Source: a virus
Strand: one strand, 5' to 3'
DNA: 63,969 nt
IMG/VR virus record: IMGVR_UViG_3300034111_001063
Span: 1 to 63,969 of that record
Below, piece by piece: positions 23,721 through 32,611 of the stretch; position 1 is the stretch's first letter, and the number at the start of each line of letters is the position of its first letter. A model generated the notes under the pieces. The model saw only the letters and a program-made list of their open reading frames with translations. It had not been told where the DNA came from and did no database searches. The position numbers and the translations under genes were made by a program.

Positions 23721-24104
23721 TCAACTCTCTTCATGATGGTTCCTTAGTAGCCCATCGTGGAGAGACGTTTTTTTCTCCAGGTCTTCTATCCTGTTAAACA
23801 CACTCACACGGTATTCCCTATTTTCTTCTTTCATATCTTTAAGCTCATCACCAATGCGAGTTATACTTTTATGTATTCCCTCAAAGGCTACTGCAGCGTT
23901 CTGCCGCTCTTCAATGAATGCTTCAAATAGTTTGGTGTATTTTAGCTCATTAGTTTGTCTAAAGGCTAACTCTTCTCGGCGCTCTACTGCCTTAGCCTCA
24001 TTTTCTTTCTTCTTTACCTCTTCTCTACGTTTCACCCCCTCCTCTACACGTTTACCAAGCAGCAAAAAAACTCCACCGATAAGTGCTACTGCAATTTCGC
24101 CCAC
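23721..24104 (-). CDS. Membrane-anchored coiled-coil protein (holin/spanin candidate)
   Basis: 127 residues. One N-terminal hydrophobic segment (EIAVALIGGVFLLLG, 3-17) then a highly charged, continuous coiled coil (VKRREEVKKKENEAKAVERR onward). This layout fits an i-spanin-like or type III holin protein. It ends the tail operon, next to the M15-like gene. Confidence 0.55.
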   Translation of the reverse strand: MGEIAVALIGGVFLLLGKRVEEGVKRREEVKKKENEAKAVERREELAFRQTNELKYTKLFEAFIEERQNAAVAFEGIHKSITRIGDELKDMKEENREYRVSVFNRIEDLEKKTSLHDGLLRNHHEES

Positions 24105-24165
24105 AGTGGTAACGCGGTGTGCTCAGGTCAAAGCATAGCTGAGGGGGTAAAGCTGCCTTCAAGCC

Positions 24166-25026
24166 TCATTCGCGGAATAGACGCACTGGGCCGGTTGTCA
24201 CAAAATTTACAGAACCTTTAATAAAATCATCAGGGTTTGTATCTAGACTCGTATCTACTAAAAGCATTGAAGTTTGATAATACACACTTCCAGGTAGATA
24301 TGCTACAGTGGTGTCCTGGATATTAACAGTTTTAACTGCTGTGCGTTTTTTTAAGTATAGTTTCGCTTGAGCTATAGCATCATTTTCTACCATTAGAGCC
24401 ATCCTAAGGATAATGTCTATGTCATTTGTGTTGTTACTGTTTTCTAAAAAATCGACTAAAAAATCAAAAGTGCCAGAGCCTGATATAGTAGCTTTAATGG
24501 AATCTCCGAATTTTTCTCCTAACGATCCTGTATCGGTGGTGTTGCTACCTAACTTAAGGCTCCATTTTTTTATGTGCCCTTGAATATTCCATAGAGTTGT
24601 CCCTGTATTAGCTGCTATGTAGCTACTATTGGCTGTAGGATATGCTAGTAGTGTTACTTCTGTGGTGATGTTGGTTAAGCTAGGATGTAATGCGGTTAAT
24701 ACCGATGTAGCGTTGGTTGTACCTTTTAAGCATAAAATAGTAGCTGTGGACGGTATTCCACTTAAACTTATTCTGGTAGATATAGTATTATCTTGGGCAC
24801 CCACGGCTGTAGAATGCAAAGTTATTCTGTCCAGAGTGTCTCTCCAGACAAACCCGGTCTTAGTGCCTCCAGAGTGTATAAGTATAACTTCATCTCCAGG
24901 CCAAAATGCTGTAGAGTTAATAGTAAATCGGCTATTAGCAATGTCTAGCGCACTCGGGGGGAGCACTATGGGATCTGGGTAGGATCGGGCTAGTTGAATA
25001 ATACCGTCTTTGCCGATAAGTGACAT
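24166..25026 (-). CDS. Putative tail protein
   Basis: 286 residues, Thr/Ser/Asn/Ile-rich and beta-rich, N-terminal LIGKDGIIQLARSYPDPIVL. Its composition and place downstream of the tail-tip genes indicate a virion protein, perhaps a distal tail or tube-like component. Its start overlaps the upstream stop. Confidence 0.5.
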   Translation of the reverse strand: MSLIGKDGIIQLARSYPDPIVLPPSALDIANSRFTINSTAFWPGDEVILIHSGGTKTGFVWRDTLDRITLHSTAVGAQDNTISTRISLSGIPSTATILCLKGTTNATSVLTALHPSLTNITTEVTLLAYPTANSSYIAANTGTTLWNIQGHIKKWSLKLGSNTTDTGSLGEKFGDSIKATISGSGTFDFLVDFLENSNNTNDIDIILRMALMVENDAIAQAKLYLKKRTAVKTVNIQDTTVAYLPGSVYYQTSMLLVDTSLDTNPDDFIKGSVNFVTTGPVRLFRE

Positions 25027-25424
25027 TAGAATGATTTAGCAGTAGGTTTACCAGATAGTTGAACTGAGAGTTTACACACTTGAGCTTCCCCATAAGTAGC
25101 TGACAATCCAATATTAGTTATAACTGCATCTGATGTTAATGATCTATTCGTGTTGATGTCCCATACAAATTTGAAGTTTGGTAGAATTTCTGGGGTATCT
25201 GCATATATAGTGTCAAGGATGCTGACTACTGTAGGATCTTGAGGATCGTAAAATAATAAAGCTGAAGCCTTAGTATCACGTAACCCAGCAATATAGGTAT
25301 GATCAAAAAGATCAATAGTAGTTGTACGCATGGCTTCTCGACTTATGTCTAAGTTGATATTTTTGACTTTGCCAACCCGCACGTTATTAAAGTATAGACC
25401 TGCGGTGGTGCTAGTAAGAATCAT
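25026..25424 (-). CDS. Putative tail tube-like protein
   Basis: 132 residues, beta-rich: GLYFNNVRVGKVKNINLDIS at the start and the C-terminal pattern ITNIGLSATYGEAQVCKLSVQLSG resemble small tail-tube folds. It overlaps its neighbours by 1 and 4 nt. The larger protein at 39444-40472 is the better main tube candidate, so this may be a paralogous tip ring protein. Confidence 0.45.
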   Translation of the reverse strand: MILTSTTAGLYFNNVRVGKVKNINLDISREAMRTTTIDLFDHTYIAGLRDTKASALLFYDPQDPTVVSILDTIYADTPEILPNFKFVWDINTNRSLTSDAVITNIGLSATYGEAQVCKLSVQLSGKPTAKSF

Positions 25425-25849
25425 GCGGCGAAACTGGCCCTAAGCCCCCCAAGTGTACCGTCGAAGTCAAATAGGAAGGTGTCCCCGGAGACTAGATTTT
25501 GGGCTACGCCGTAATCCCACCAGCAGATGACTTTGTTGCCTACTGAAGAGTTGTATAGGACAGGATATTGGAAAGTATTGACGGTGCCAGTTGGGGAGAA
25601 TGTAAGATCGTTGATCAGGGCTTTATAGACACCAGAACTCTGTGTCGAGGAGGCTACTGTAAGGGTAAACCCTCCTAAAGTGTAGCCTCCCCCGGCAGTT
25701 ATCTGGGTGATCCCCCCGAGGTCGGTTATTGTAGCAACAGGGAGCGTGTTGGATAGGGCCAGTTTTAGCGTATTAGAGCCGATGTTATGAATACCATTGT
25801 GAAGATCGGCTATGTAGGAATTGAAGAAATACTGGGGAGCGGTTGTCAT
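25421..25849 (-). CDS. Beta-rich structural protein
   Basis: 142 residues (FFNSYIADLHNGIHNIGSNT; ITQITAGGGYTLGGFTL). The ITxGxGYxxGG pattern occurs in small phage virion proteins near tail fibres. Function unknown. Confidence 0.5.
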   Translation of the reverse strand: MTTAPQYFFNSYIADLHNGIHNIGSNTLKLALSNTLPVATITDLGGITQITAGGGYTLGGFTLTVASSTQSSGVYKALINDLTFSPTGTVNTFQYPVLYNSSVGNKVICWWDYGVAQNLVSGDTFLFDFDGTLGGLRASFAA

Positions 25850-25908
25850 AATAGTGGATGCACGATGGACTGGTGTAATGATAGCATAGCGTAGAGGCTT
25901 AAATAATA

Positions 25909-27039
25909 CTATATATTAACTGTTATAGTAATAGTCCCACTATTTAGACTGTAATAAGGAGATTGTTGGGTAATTGTGGAAGCGTAGAATTGTAGTGTAC
26001 CGGTTATACCTGAAGCCCCAAATACTATATTATATGTAGAACTATTTATAGAGTTTTGGCTACCTGCTAGGCCCAAGGGTGATGTACTTATTGATTGTGC
26101 GGAAGCGGTGTTATTGACACTAAGTAAATTAACAGTGTTGGCTGATCCGCATATAGGGTAAGGACCTACAAGATAGAAAGCACCAAATATTAAATTGAGT
26201 GTGTTTGTCCATATTATAGTATTAGCCCCTGCAGAATTACCAGTACCGAAATAATAATCAAATCGTTGAGAATTTATAGTGTTAGCCGCAATTGGATTGT
26301 TGTCATTAAAAGCACTTTCATTTATATTTCCGGCTACTTCTTGCCCTACTGGCTGCCAGGATACCAAAGGGGCATCACACACTAATCCGGTGTATATACA
26401 ATTTCTTAGGTTAGGTGTTGCTCCGGTATTCATTGCCGATCCAGTATTGTTTAATTGTATAGCTCTTGTGTTACCGCTGCTATTAGGTACTGGTACATAC
26501 CTTAAATTAGGATTATTAGACGTAAACACCATTGTGTTCGGTGTGGGATTATCTACAAATATGCCTTCATGGGGTACTCTAGCTAGTGCAAGGGAGCGCG
26601 AAGTAAGTAATGCGGGTGTATTTAATAAAACTGTGCTGCTGTTGTTTATTTGGTAAAATTCTCCTTCTAATTCTACTGATATACTACCTACTCCAGCTAT
26701 TAAATTATTTAATTTAGGTTCTGCTAAAAAACGCCAACCTGTTGATTTAGGTCCAACTATCCGCCCTGCAAAATCCGTAGATTTAATGCCAGCTACGATC
26801 TCGGGGGGCAGTGCCAGGGGAAAGAACCCAGAGTATGAAGAGTCCCAGGCGGAGAAGATAGACAGTATTTTGGCGGCTGATATGTTTGTGTAGTTTAATG
26901 TTAAAACAGCAGCGTTAGGTTTAGACGAGTTTAGGCGAGGCGAGAAGGTAGAATTAAGGAATTTCGGGGCAGTGACGTTGTAAACGGCTGGAGTAAAGCT
27001 GTAACTGGATGGTTTGTAAGCCGGGTAGAGGATAGCCAT
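25909..27039 (-). CDS. Tail protein B, paralogue of the gene at 27045
   Basis: 376 residues from ATG 27039, chosen because homology with the neighbour starts at AILYPAYKP; an ATG at 27084 would overlap it. Residues 1-125 (LYP...LTLNYTNIS...FAGRIVG...WRFLAEPKLNN) match residues about 95-230 of the next protein. It carries one SRSLALARVPHEG unit of the repeat found there, then a Ser/Asn-rich receptor-like C-terminus. Probably distal tail. Confidence 0.6.
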   Translation of the reverse strand: MAILYPAYKPSSYSFTPAVYNVTAPKFLNSTFSPRLNSSKPNAAVLTLNYTNISAAKILSIFSAWDSSYSGFFPLALPPEIVAGIKSTDFAGRIVGPKSTGWRFLAEPKLNNLIAGVGSISVELEGEFYQINNSSTVLLNTPALLTSRSLALARVPHEGIFVDNPTPNTMVFTSNNPNLRYVPVPNSSGNTRAIQLNNTGSAMNTGATPNLRNCIYTGLVCDAPLVSWQPVGQEVAGNINESAFNDNNPIAANTINSQRFDYYFGTGNSAGANTIIWTNTLNLIFGAFYLVGPYPICGSANTVNLLSVNNTASAQSISTSPLGLAGSQNSINSSTYNIVFGASGITGTLQFYASTITQQSPYYSLNSGTITITVNI

Positions 27040-27044
27040 ATAAT

Positions 27045-28310
27045 TTATGTGGAGCCTCTCCGCAAGCGAGAGTAGCCACTCCATGTTGTTAGGACTGTAT
27101 AGGAGGCATCAGCGAACTCCCATCGACCTCTAGATCTAGCTAAATCAAATGTGTCCGGGGTACTGAAGTTAATACCCATACCATAGTTAGTGTTTTCACT
27201 TGTTATGGGCTGTCCTTGTATCTTACTATATAGGTAAAATACGTCCGCACTTCCGCCTATACCGACATTTTGATAATATGATTCTACATAAACATCTATG
27301 TTAGAATACCAAGGCCCTAAGTAATACTGGGCGCTGTACTTTAGGTACGGAGAGCCGTCTAATTGTATGCCCCCTAACCCATAAGTTACTGGCACTCCCA
27401 ATGAGGTGCGTAGTGGTAACCATCTGCTAACAACGTCGAATGTGGTCGGAGGTCCGCCGCCGCCAATTCCCCCGTAACCACTTCTTTGATACTGTGTTCC
27501 AACCCATCTAACATAGGTGTAATCTGACATATCTGGAGACTGCCCTTCGTAATCGCAATCAGAGAAAGTAGACAAAGCTTCATCGTTACTAATAGGATTT
27601 ATAGGTATAAAGGGAAAGTTTCCTCCTATCTCACTGGCCACAACTACAGGCTGTGAAACTAATATGACGTTAAGATCGCCATATCCTTTAATCTTACCGA
27701 CCCATTTAGGGACTTCAGCAAAAAACCATTGTGAATTTTTACCTCCAGTTAACATATATACAGCTAGCTGTTGGTTTACTCCAGTTAACGTAGCTATAGG
27801 AATACGCAGCGATTTATATGTACCATATAAAGCATCCCATAGAGCTAAAATTTGTTCAGCTACTGTGTCCGATAAATTTGTATAGTCAAGGGTCAACGTA
27901 GCGTTAGTATTTGAATCTGACCATAACTGTACTTCTATCTCACCTGACTGCGCTGGGTGTTCAGTTACAGGGTATTTAGGTGGTTTGAACTGTACTTGTG
28001 TGGGAATCGCAGAAGGGTAGAGTAAAGTCCCGGACAAAGTCCCCCCGAGTACGACTCTATCTATAACAAGGTTACGAGAAGTATGTCTTTGGGTTTTACT
28101 TGTAAATCGTCCTATGTGTGCGATTCTTTCTAGAGTAAGCACTCTGGAGCTTAGTGGGTACGCTCTTGAGACTATTAACCCATCAGAGGAATTTCTTGAT
28201 ATTATAAGATTTCTGCTATTTAGAGAGCTTTCGTTAGTGTAAGTAAGCGATAGTCCAGTTCTACCTATCAGTAGATTACGACTTACAAGATCAGCGGGAG
28301 TACCTGGCAT
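27045..28310 (-). CDS. Tail protein A with SRxL repeats
   Basis: 421 residues. Residues 1-90 hold four copies of SRxLxxxR (SRNLLIGR, SRNLIISR, SRVLTLER, SRNLVIDR) about 20-28 residues apart. Residues 95-230 match the downstream paralogue (GTLLYPSAIP, LTLDYTNLS, SQWFFAEVPKW). The C-terminus is Tyr/Gly/Ser-rich and beta-rich, like a receptor-binding head. Located right after the tail-tip protein. Confidence 0.6.
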   Translation of the reverse strand: MPGTPADLVSRNLLIGRTGLSLTYTNESSLNSRNLIISRNSSDGLIVSRAYPLSSRVLTLERIAHIGRFTSKTQRHTSRNLVIDRVVLGGTLSGTLLYPSAIPTQVQFKPPKYPVTEHPAQSGEIEVQLWSDSNTNATLTLDYTNLSDTVAEQILALWDALYGTYKSLRIPIATLTGVNQQLAVYMLTGGKNSQWFFAEVPKWVGKIKGYGDLNVILVSQPVVVASEIGGNFPFIPINPISNDEALSTFSDCDYEGQSPDMSDYTYVRWVGTQYQRSGYGGIGGGGPPTTFDVVSRWLPLRTSLGVPVTYGLGGIQLDGSPYLKYSAQYYLGPWYSNIDVYVESYYQNVGIGGSADVFYLYSKIQGQPITSENTNYGMGINFSTPDTFDLARSRGRWEFADASYTVLTTWSGYSRLRRGST

Positions 28311-28313
28311 TAT

Positions 28314-31300
28314 CTAACCTCTTTGTATGATCCAATTAGTGTCAGTTACATAAGTGGTCCAGTTTTTGGTTATTAAAGAGTATCCATCATTATCAGTAGG
28401 ATGATGTGTAGCTTTGACATCAATATCTCTATTGCTATTTATAGATACCTCATCGACTTTGTAAGTACGCACTTGAGAGGTGATTGTTTTCTTCATAAAA
28501 ATAATTCCAGCAGGGCTCGCTTTACCGTAAGTCCCTACGGTAATAGTTCCTTCCGACAAGGCTGAGCTTAATCCATCCCAGTATGTAACTGTGTGGTTAC
28601 CTGCAGGTAGAAGGTCTGGACGAGTAGTGACAAGAGTACCATCATTCAAAACAATACCATTAGCGAACTCATCATAATATGTATAATCAAGAGCTAAACG
28701 AATATAAGCTCCTGGGTATAAGCCTCCAAGTATCCCTGAAGGACGGGTACTAAACTGCACGGAATGGGTAATGAGCCGGCGAAGCCGTACAATATAGCAA
28801 AGCGCATCGACACATTGTTCAAAATTGGTACAATATTCGGATAGATCGAAAACCTCTATGGGGTCAGATTCTGGCCGGTCGGCCTCCCGCAATCGTACCT
28901 CCCGCTCAACTGGAAATACACCATTTCTCGTGTATGACGCTCGCGAACGCTCTTCTCGCCATTTACCTGATGCCTGGATAGGTTGTCTATCTTCTTCTGG
29001 TATAAATGTTAGCGAAAACGAGTTGGGTAATATGTTGCCTGCAGTGTAAAGCCCGGATATTGGAGGTTTTCCGGTCCCGTCCTCGGGGAAGACTACCGCC
29101 GGCTCCATTGCTAACTTACCGTTTTTCTCTGTAATATCTACTAACATAGTCCCGCCAATGTCCGCTAGCCATTGGCGTATATTAACTTTTTCTGTTAGTA
29201 CACCATCAAAAAAGTATCGTCTCTTCTTTAGCCATAAGCCTGTATTGTAGAATGATACTAGATCTAGCTGTTTGTCGCTTACAGATTGACCAAGTCCTAA
29301 ACGTGAGCTACGAGATAGGTCATAACCTATGTCTGGTAGCAAATTACTGGGACCTGGACTATTGCTATGTAAAACTCGCCTTACCATACGTCCCCCGGTA
29401 ACCCTAACCGAGAATTGGGCAAACTGGCTCCATTCAGTCGCTGCACGGAATACACCACCGACTATGGCTAAAAAATCATATTTAGGTGTTGTTTCATTGG
29501 CGGTTATGACGTTAATATAGGTTATTTCATGTTCTGGACCCTGAGCAGCGGTAGTCTGCACCTCTTCGTACACAAAAGCTTCAGCTACTTTACCCCAACA
29601 ATCGAGCATAGAGTCTCTACCTGCAGTGTCTGTCCACTTATACCCTAAATCTTCGTTAGGTTCCCAAGAATGGAGTCTAAATGTATCGGATGTATTCTCT
29701 ACTACTGTCCCAGACCATGTTATTAAATAGCCCCCTAAGTTAAGTGTATTAGATGAAGATATGTTACCGTCTAATACAATAAAAGGGGCTACAGCCAGCC
29801 CATTGCGTATTTCCCAGCCGGTCAGTGGCTCAAGCTCAATTTGTGGTGTAGCTGCTACTGGCTGCTCTACACGTATGTAATTATATATTGCTTGCTGGCT
29901 TTGACTACGAATACCAATAGACGCCGGCAGCACAACACGATTACCATCTTCAGTGACTATACTCATCCTCCAAAATGAGTATCTCTCTGCGGTGTCATTT
30001 AACTGACCTGATTGGAAATTTTGGGTATCTATGTTTTCGTCTGGATCATGCAGAGTTTCATGGTATTTGTAGCCGGCTATATAGTTGACCTCATCCAATC
30101 TTTTAGCATCTTTGAAATTACAAAGACCTGAAGCTCTAATGCCTACTGCAGATTTTATTCCTATTTCAAAGCATTTTACTCTCTGGTTTAGCTGAATGTT
30201 TGCTATAGCGCAGCGGAATATCTGTGCAGTGCTCGTAGCGGTATCATAGTCAGTGCCGTTGGGATAACTAGCTAGGTTCTGCTGTCTAGTATTTGTGGCT
30301 TTTGCCCACTGTGGAGGATATATTATTTTGTCAGTATCATCATTGTCTACTCTAGACAAAGGTATTATAGTAATAACTCCGCTACGGACTACTGTAAAGG
30401 TGTAGTATATAGATTGCCCCCCTCTAACCGGGTAGTTGTCCACTTCGCTACTAAACACTTTGTCTGATGGTGATATTTCCGTAACAACAGCTAGACAAGA
30501 ACCTACCTTATATAACTCACCTATGGATAGCGCATTAGCAGCACTCATTTGACGCGATGCTATGGTATTAGCTATATCTGCGCATTTTGCAATTCCAGGT
30601 TCGGCCTCAGATGGATTATTTGTGTTAGAAGCCTCAAATTTTATCTGTGTAGTCGCTGCAGATGTTTTCGACAACATATACACAAATGTATCTCCAACGT
30701 TTAGCACGGAGCTGCCAGTGCTTGTAGATATAATTCCGCTGCGCCCTGACCACCAGTATCTAGATTTCCACATATCAGCTAGTGCTGCGGCATCGTCATT
30801 TACACGAACCTCATATTTTTTCTTACTTTCTCTATTTTTAGTCCATAGATTTATTGTTGGACGAATACGAGGATTTATTCTCAACCCTAAGTTGTTAGGT
30901 ATTATGTTGTAGACTCCAAATGTGGTTTGAGTAGATGGCTTGGCCGTAAAGCAAGAATCTTGCCTCCATGCGTTTCCTTCAGATCTAATTGAAAATACAT
31001 CGGCTCCTCCAGTATTTTCGGCGTTACCTATATCAGTGCTTGGGGATCTACCAGCTAAATAATCAGTGCTTCTTAATCTACCTCCATTACCAGCGTAGTA
31101 GAGCGTTAGCCTCCCTGCAGCTTGGGCGGCTGCGGTGTCTAAATCATAAGTGCCTAAAGTGTTATCCCCTATGGCGAAACTCTTTGGATCTATACAGCAA
31201 ATCCTGCCTTCCCCGAGCATGAAAATAGCTTTTAATATCTGGCTACCACTGGAGCTAAGCATCTGGCTCCAGAGTAATTGCATGTTGACCCTCACTCCTC

Positions 31301-31709
31301 CATAGCGACCTTCCGGCCTCGGGGGTGAAGCCTGCGCCAGCATATAAAGCTGGTTGGCATAGATTACTGGGGTAGTAGTACCAAGAATCGCTGGCTGTTG
31401 TATGCTGTCGAAACCTCTTTTAGGGGCAAATTTCTGGTTTCTTGTGATGTTTACAGGATCTGGCGATTGTGTTTTAATACCTCCATTTCTACCTCCACCT
31501 TGTTTTGGCTTAAAAAAGCTTGCAGCTATGTTAAATCCTATGCTCAGCCCAGCAGATACTATTGCTAAAGTCTCAAGACCTGCTTGCGGTACACCAGGGT
31601 CTATTTTAACTTTGCTATCAATTTCTTGCTGAAACCATTCCATTTGAGCTGGAGTAAGTCCCAGCATTTCTGCTAGGTACTCGTCGCTAGGTAAAGGTTT
31701 GTACCCCAT
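28314..31709 (-). CDS. Tail tip / host-specificity protein (gpJ-like)
   Basis: 1131 residues, second-largest protein here. A hydrophobic segment near the N-terminus (LAIVSAGLSIGFNIAASFF), then KRGFDSIQQPAILGTTTPVIYANQL and later W-rich hub segments (FDGVLTEKVNIRQWLADIGG) resemble gpJ-type hubs that cap the tail and contact the host. Place between the K/L-like genes and the tail fibres matches lambda order. It should determine adsorption. Assignment by size, order and hub-like motifs. Confidence 0.75.
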   Translation of the reverse strand: MGYKPLPSDEYLAEMLGLTPAQMEWFQQEIDSKVKIDPGVPQAGLETLAIVSAGLSIGFNIAASFFKPKQGGGRNGGIKTQSPDPVNITRNQKFAPKRGFDSIQQPAILGTTTPVIYANQLYMLAQASPPRPEGRYGGVRVNMQLLWSQMLSSSGSQILKAIFMLGEGRICCIDPKSFAIGDNTLGTYDLDTAAAQAAGRLTLYYAGNGGRLRSTDYLAGRSPSTDIGNAENTGGADVFSIRSEGNAWRQDSCFTAKPSTQTTFGVYNIIPNNLGLRINPRIRPTINLWTKNRESKKKYEVRVNDDAAALADMWKSRYWWSGRSGIISTSTGSSVLNVGDTFVYMLSKTSAATTQIKFEASNTNNPSEAEPGIAKCADIANTIASRQMSAANALSIGELYKVGSCLAVVTEISPSDKVFSSEVDNYPVRGGQSIYYTFTVVRSGVITIIPLSRVDNDDTDKIIYPPQWAKATNTRQQNLASYPNGTDYDTATSTAQIFRCAIANIQLNQRVKCFEIGIKSAVGIRASGLCNFKDAKRLDEVNYIAGYKYHETLHDPDENIDTQNFQSGQLNDTAERYSFWRMSIVTEDGNRVVLPASIGIRSQSQQAIYNYIRVEQPVAATPQIELEPLTGWEIRNGLAVAPFIVLDGNISSSNTLNLGGYLITWSGTVVENTSDTFRLHSWEPNEDLGYKWTDTAGRDSMLDCWGKVAEAFVYEEVQTTAAQGPEHEITYINVITANETTPKYDFLAIVGGVFRAATEWSQFAQFSVRVTGGRMVRRVLHSNSPGPSNLLPDIGYDLSRSSRLGLGQSVSDKQLDLVSFYNTGLWLKKRRYFFDGVLTEKVNIRQWLADIGGTMLVDITEKNGKLAMEPAVVFPEDGTGKPPISGLYTAGNILPNSFSLTFIPEEDRQPIQASGKWREERSRASYTRNGVFPVEREVRLREADRPESDPIEVFDLSEYCTNFEQCVDALCYIVRLRRLITHSVQFSTRPSGILGGLYPGAYIRLALDYTYYDEFANGIVLNDGTLVTTRPDLLPAGNHTVTYWDGLSSALSEGTITVGTYGKASPAGIIFMKKTITSQVRTYKVDEVSINSNRDIDVKATHHPTDNDGYSLITKNWTTYVTDTNWIIQRG

Positions 31710-32104
31710 TACCGCAAATTATAGTAAAGCGGACTTTTTAACTGTAGTAGAGGTACTGTCGTGAGCCCTTGGCGGTGATGTACGGCTAGCAATAACTTAT
31801 CAGGAACTACAACCCCAATGCCGAAAGACACTGGAGTTAGTAATGGGACTAGAGACCATAGCTCTTCATCTACAGCGGCTTTAATCGCAATGAGCTGGAA
31901 CTCTTCGTATAGATCAGTCCAGCGGCGTTCTCGGGCCAAATTCTCCCATCGGGGGTCGATCTCGGGGGGATCCCTCCCAATCTCCTCCATGATGATCTGG
32001 GCCATCCTCAGGCAGCAACAGGCTTCACCGTTGCGGGGGTCGGCACCAATGCGGTGAGGTAGTCCTAGCCAGGGGTGCCAGCCGGTGTAACTCGGATAAG
32101 TCAT
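31709..32104 (-). CDS. Tail assembly protein, NlpC/P60-like (gpK position)
   Basis: 131 residues. GWHPWLGLPHRIGADPRNGE then ACCCLRMAQII provides the Cys-bearing helix, and LLAVHHRQGLTTVPLLQL the His strand, of a cell-wall peptidase-like fold. Lambda gpK lies in the same place and has this fold. Catalytic Cys choice among CCC is unclear. Confidence 0.55.
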   Translation of the reverse strand: MTYPSYTGWHPWLGLPHRIGADPRNGEACCCLRMAQIIMEEIGRDPPEIDPRWENLARERRWTDLYEEFQLIAIKAAVDEELWSLVPLLTPVSFGIGVVVPDKLLLAVHHRQGLTTVPLLQLKSPLYYNLR

Positions 32105-32125
32105 GAATCAGTCTAAGGCTCTAGC

Positions 32126-32611
32126 TTAGGACGACAAAATATTACCAGTTGGGGGTAGATTACCCACGCGGTAGGACGATAGAATACCTTTAGGTACTTG
32201 TTGTACAACAGCATCAAAGGGGTTCCGTAGATTTATTGAACACTTTTGATCATTCTGGGGACCTCCGCTACAAGCCCATATCTGTGTTAATGCTGTGGTG
32301 CCTTCGGTGGGCTCTACACCTTCGGCGGTAGTGATTATTACAGTTTGTATTTCTACTAACCAACCAGATAGGATGGCTTCGGTAAATAAAGATACTGTTA
32401 GCTCGTTAGGTACAGTAACTAATCCGCCGGATGATGTGGCACCACCTCGTTTGGATGATGATCCTGAAACCCCAAAGGGGGCGAATGTGTAGTAAGTACC
32501 TTCATACAGTCTGGCTTTGTTGATAAAATAATTTTGAAATGCTCTAGCCGGGATATAGTTGCCAGCTTTATCCACGAAGCGTATGTATTCAGCAAAACTG
32601 GATCTACGCAT
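32126..32611 (-). CDS. Minor tail protein (gpL-like position)
   Basis: 161 residues, beta-rich. The C-terminus CSINLRNPFDAVVQQVPKGI, ending in a NLPP turn, resembles minor tail proteins that join the tape measure to the tip. Overlaps the tape measure stop. Call rests on gene order. Confidence 0.5.
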   Translation of the reverse strand: MRRSSFAEYIRFVDKAGNYIPARAFQNYFINKARLYEGTYYTFAPFGVSGSSSKRGGATSSGGLVTVPNELTVSLFTEAILSGWLVEIQTVIITTAEGVEPTEGTTALTQIWACSGGPQNDQKCSINLRNPFDAVVQQVPKGILSSYRVGNLPPTGNILSS

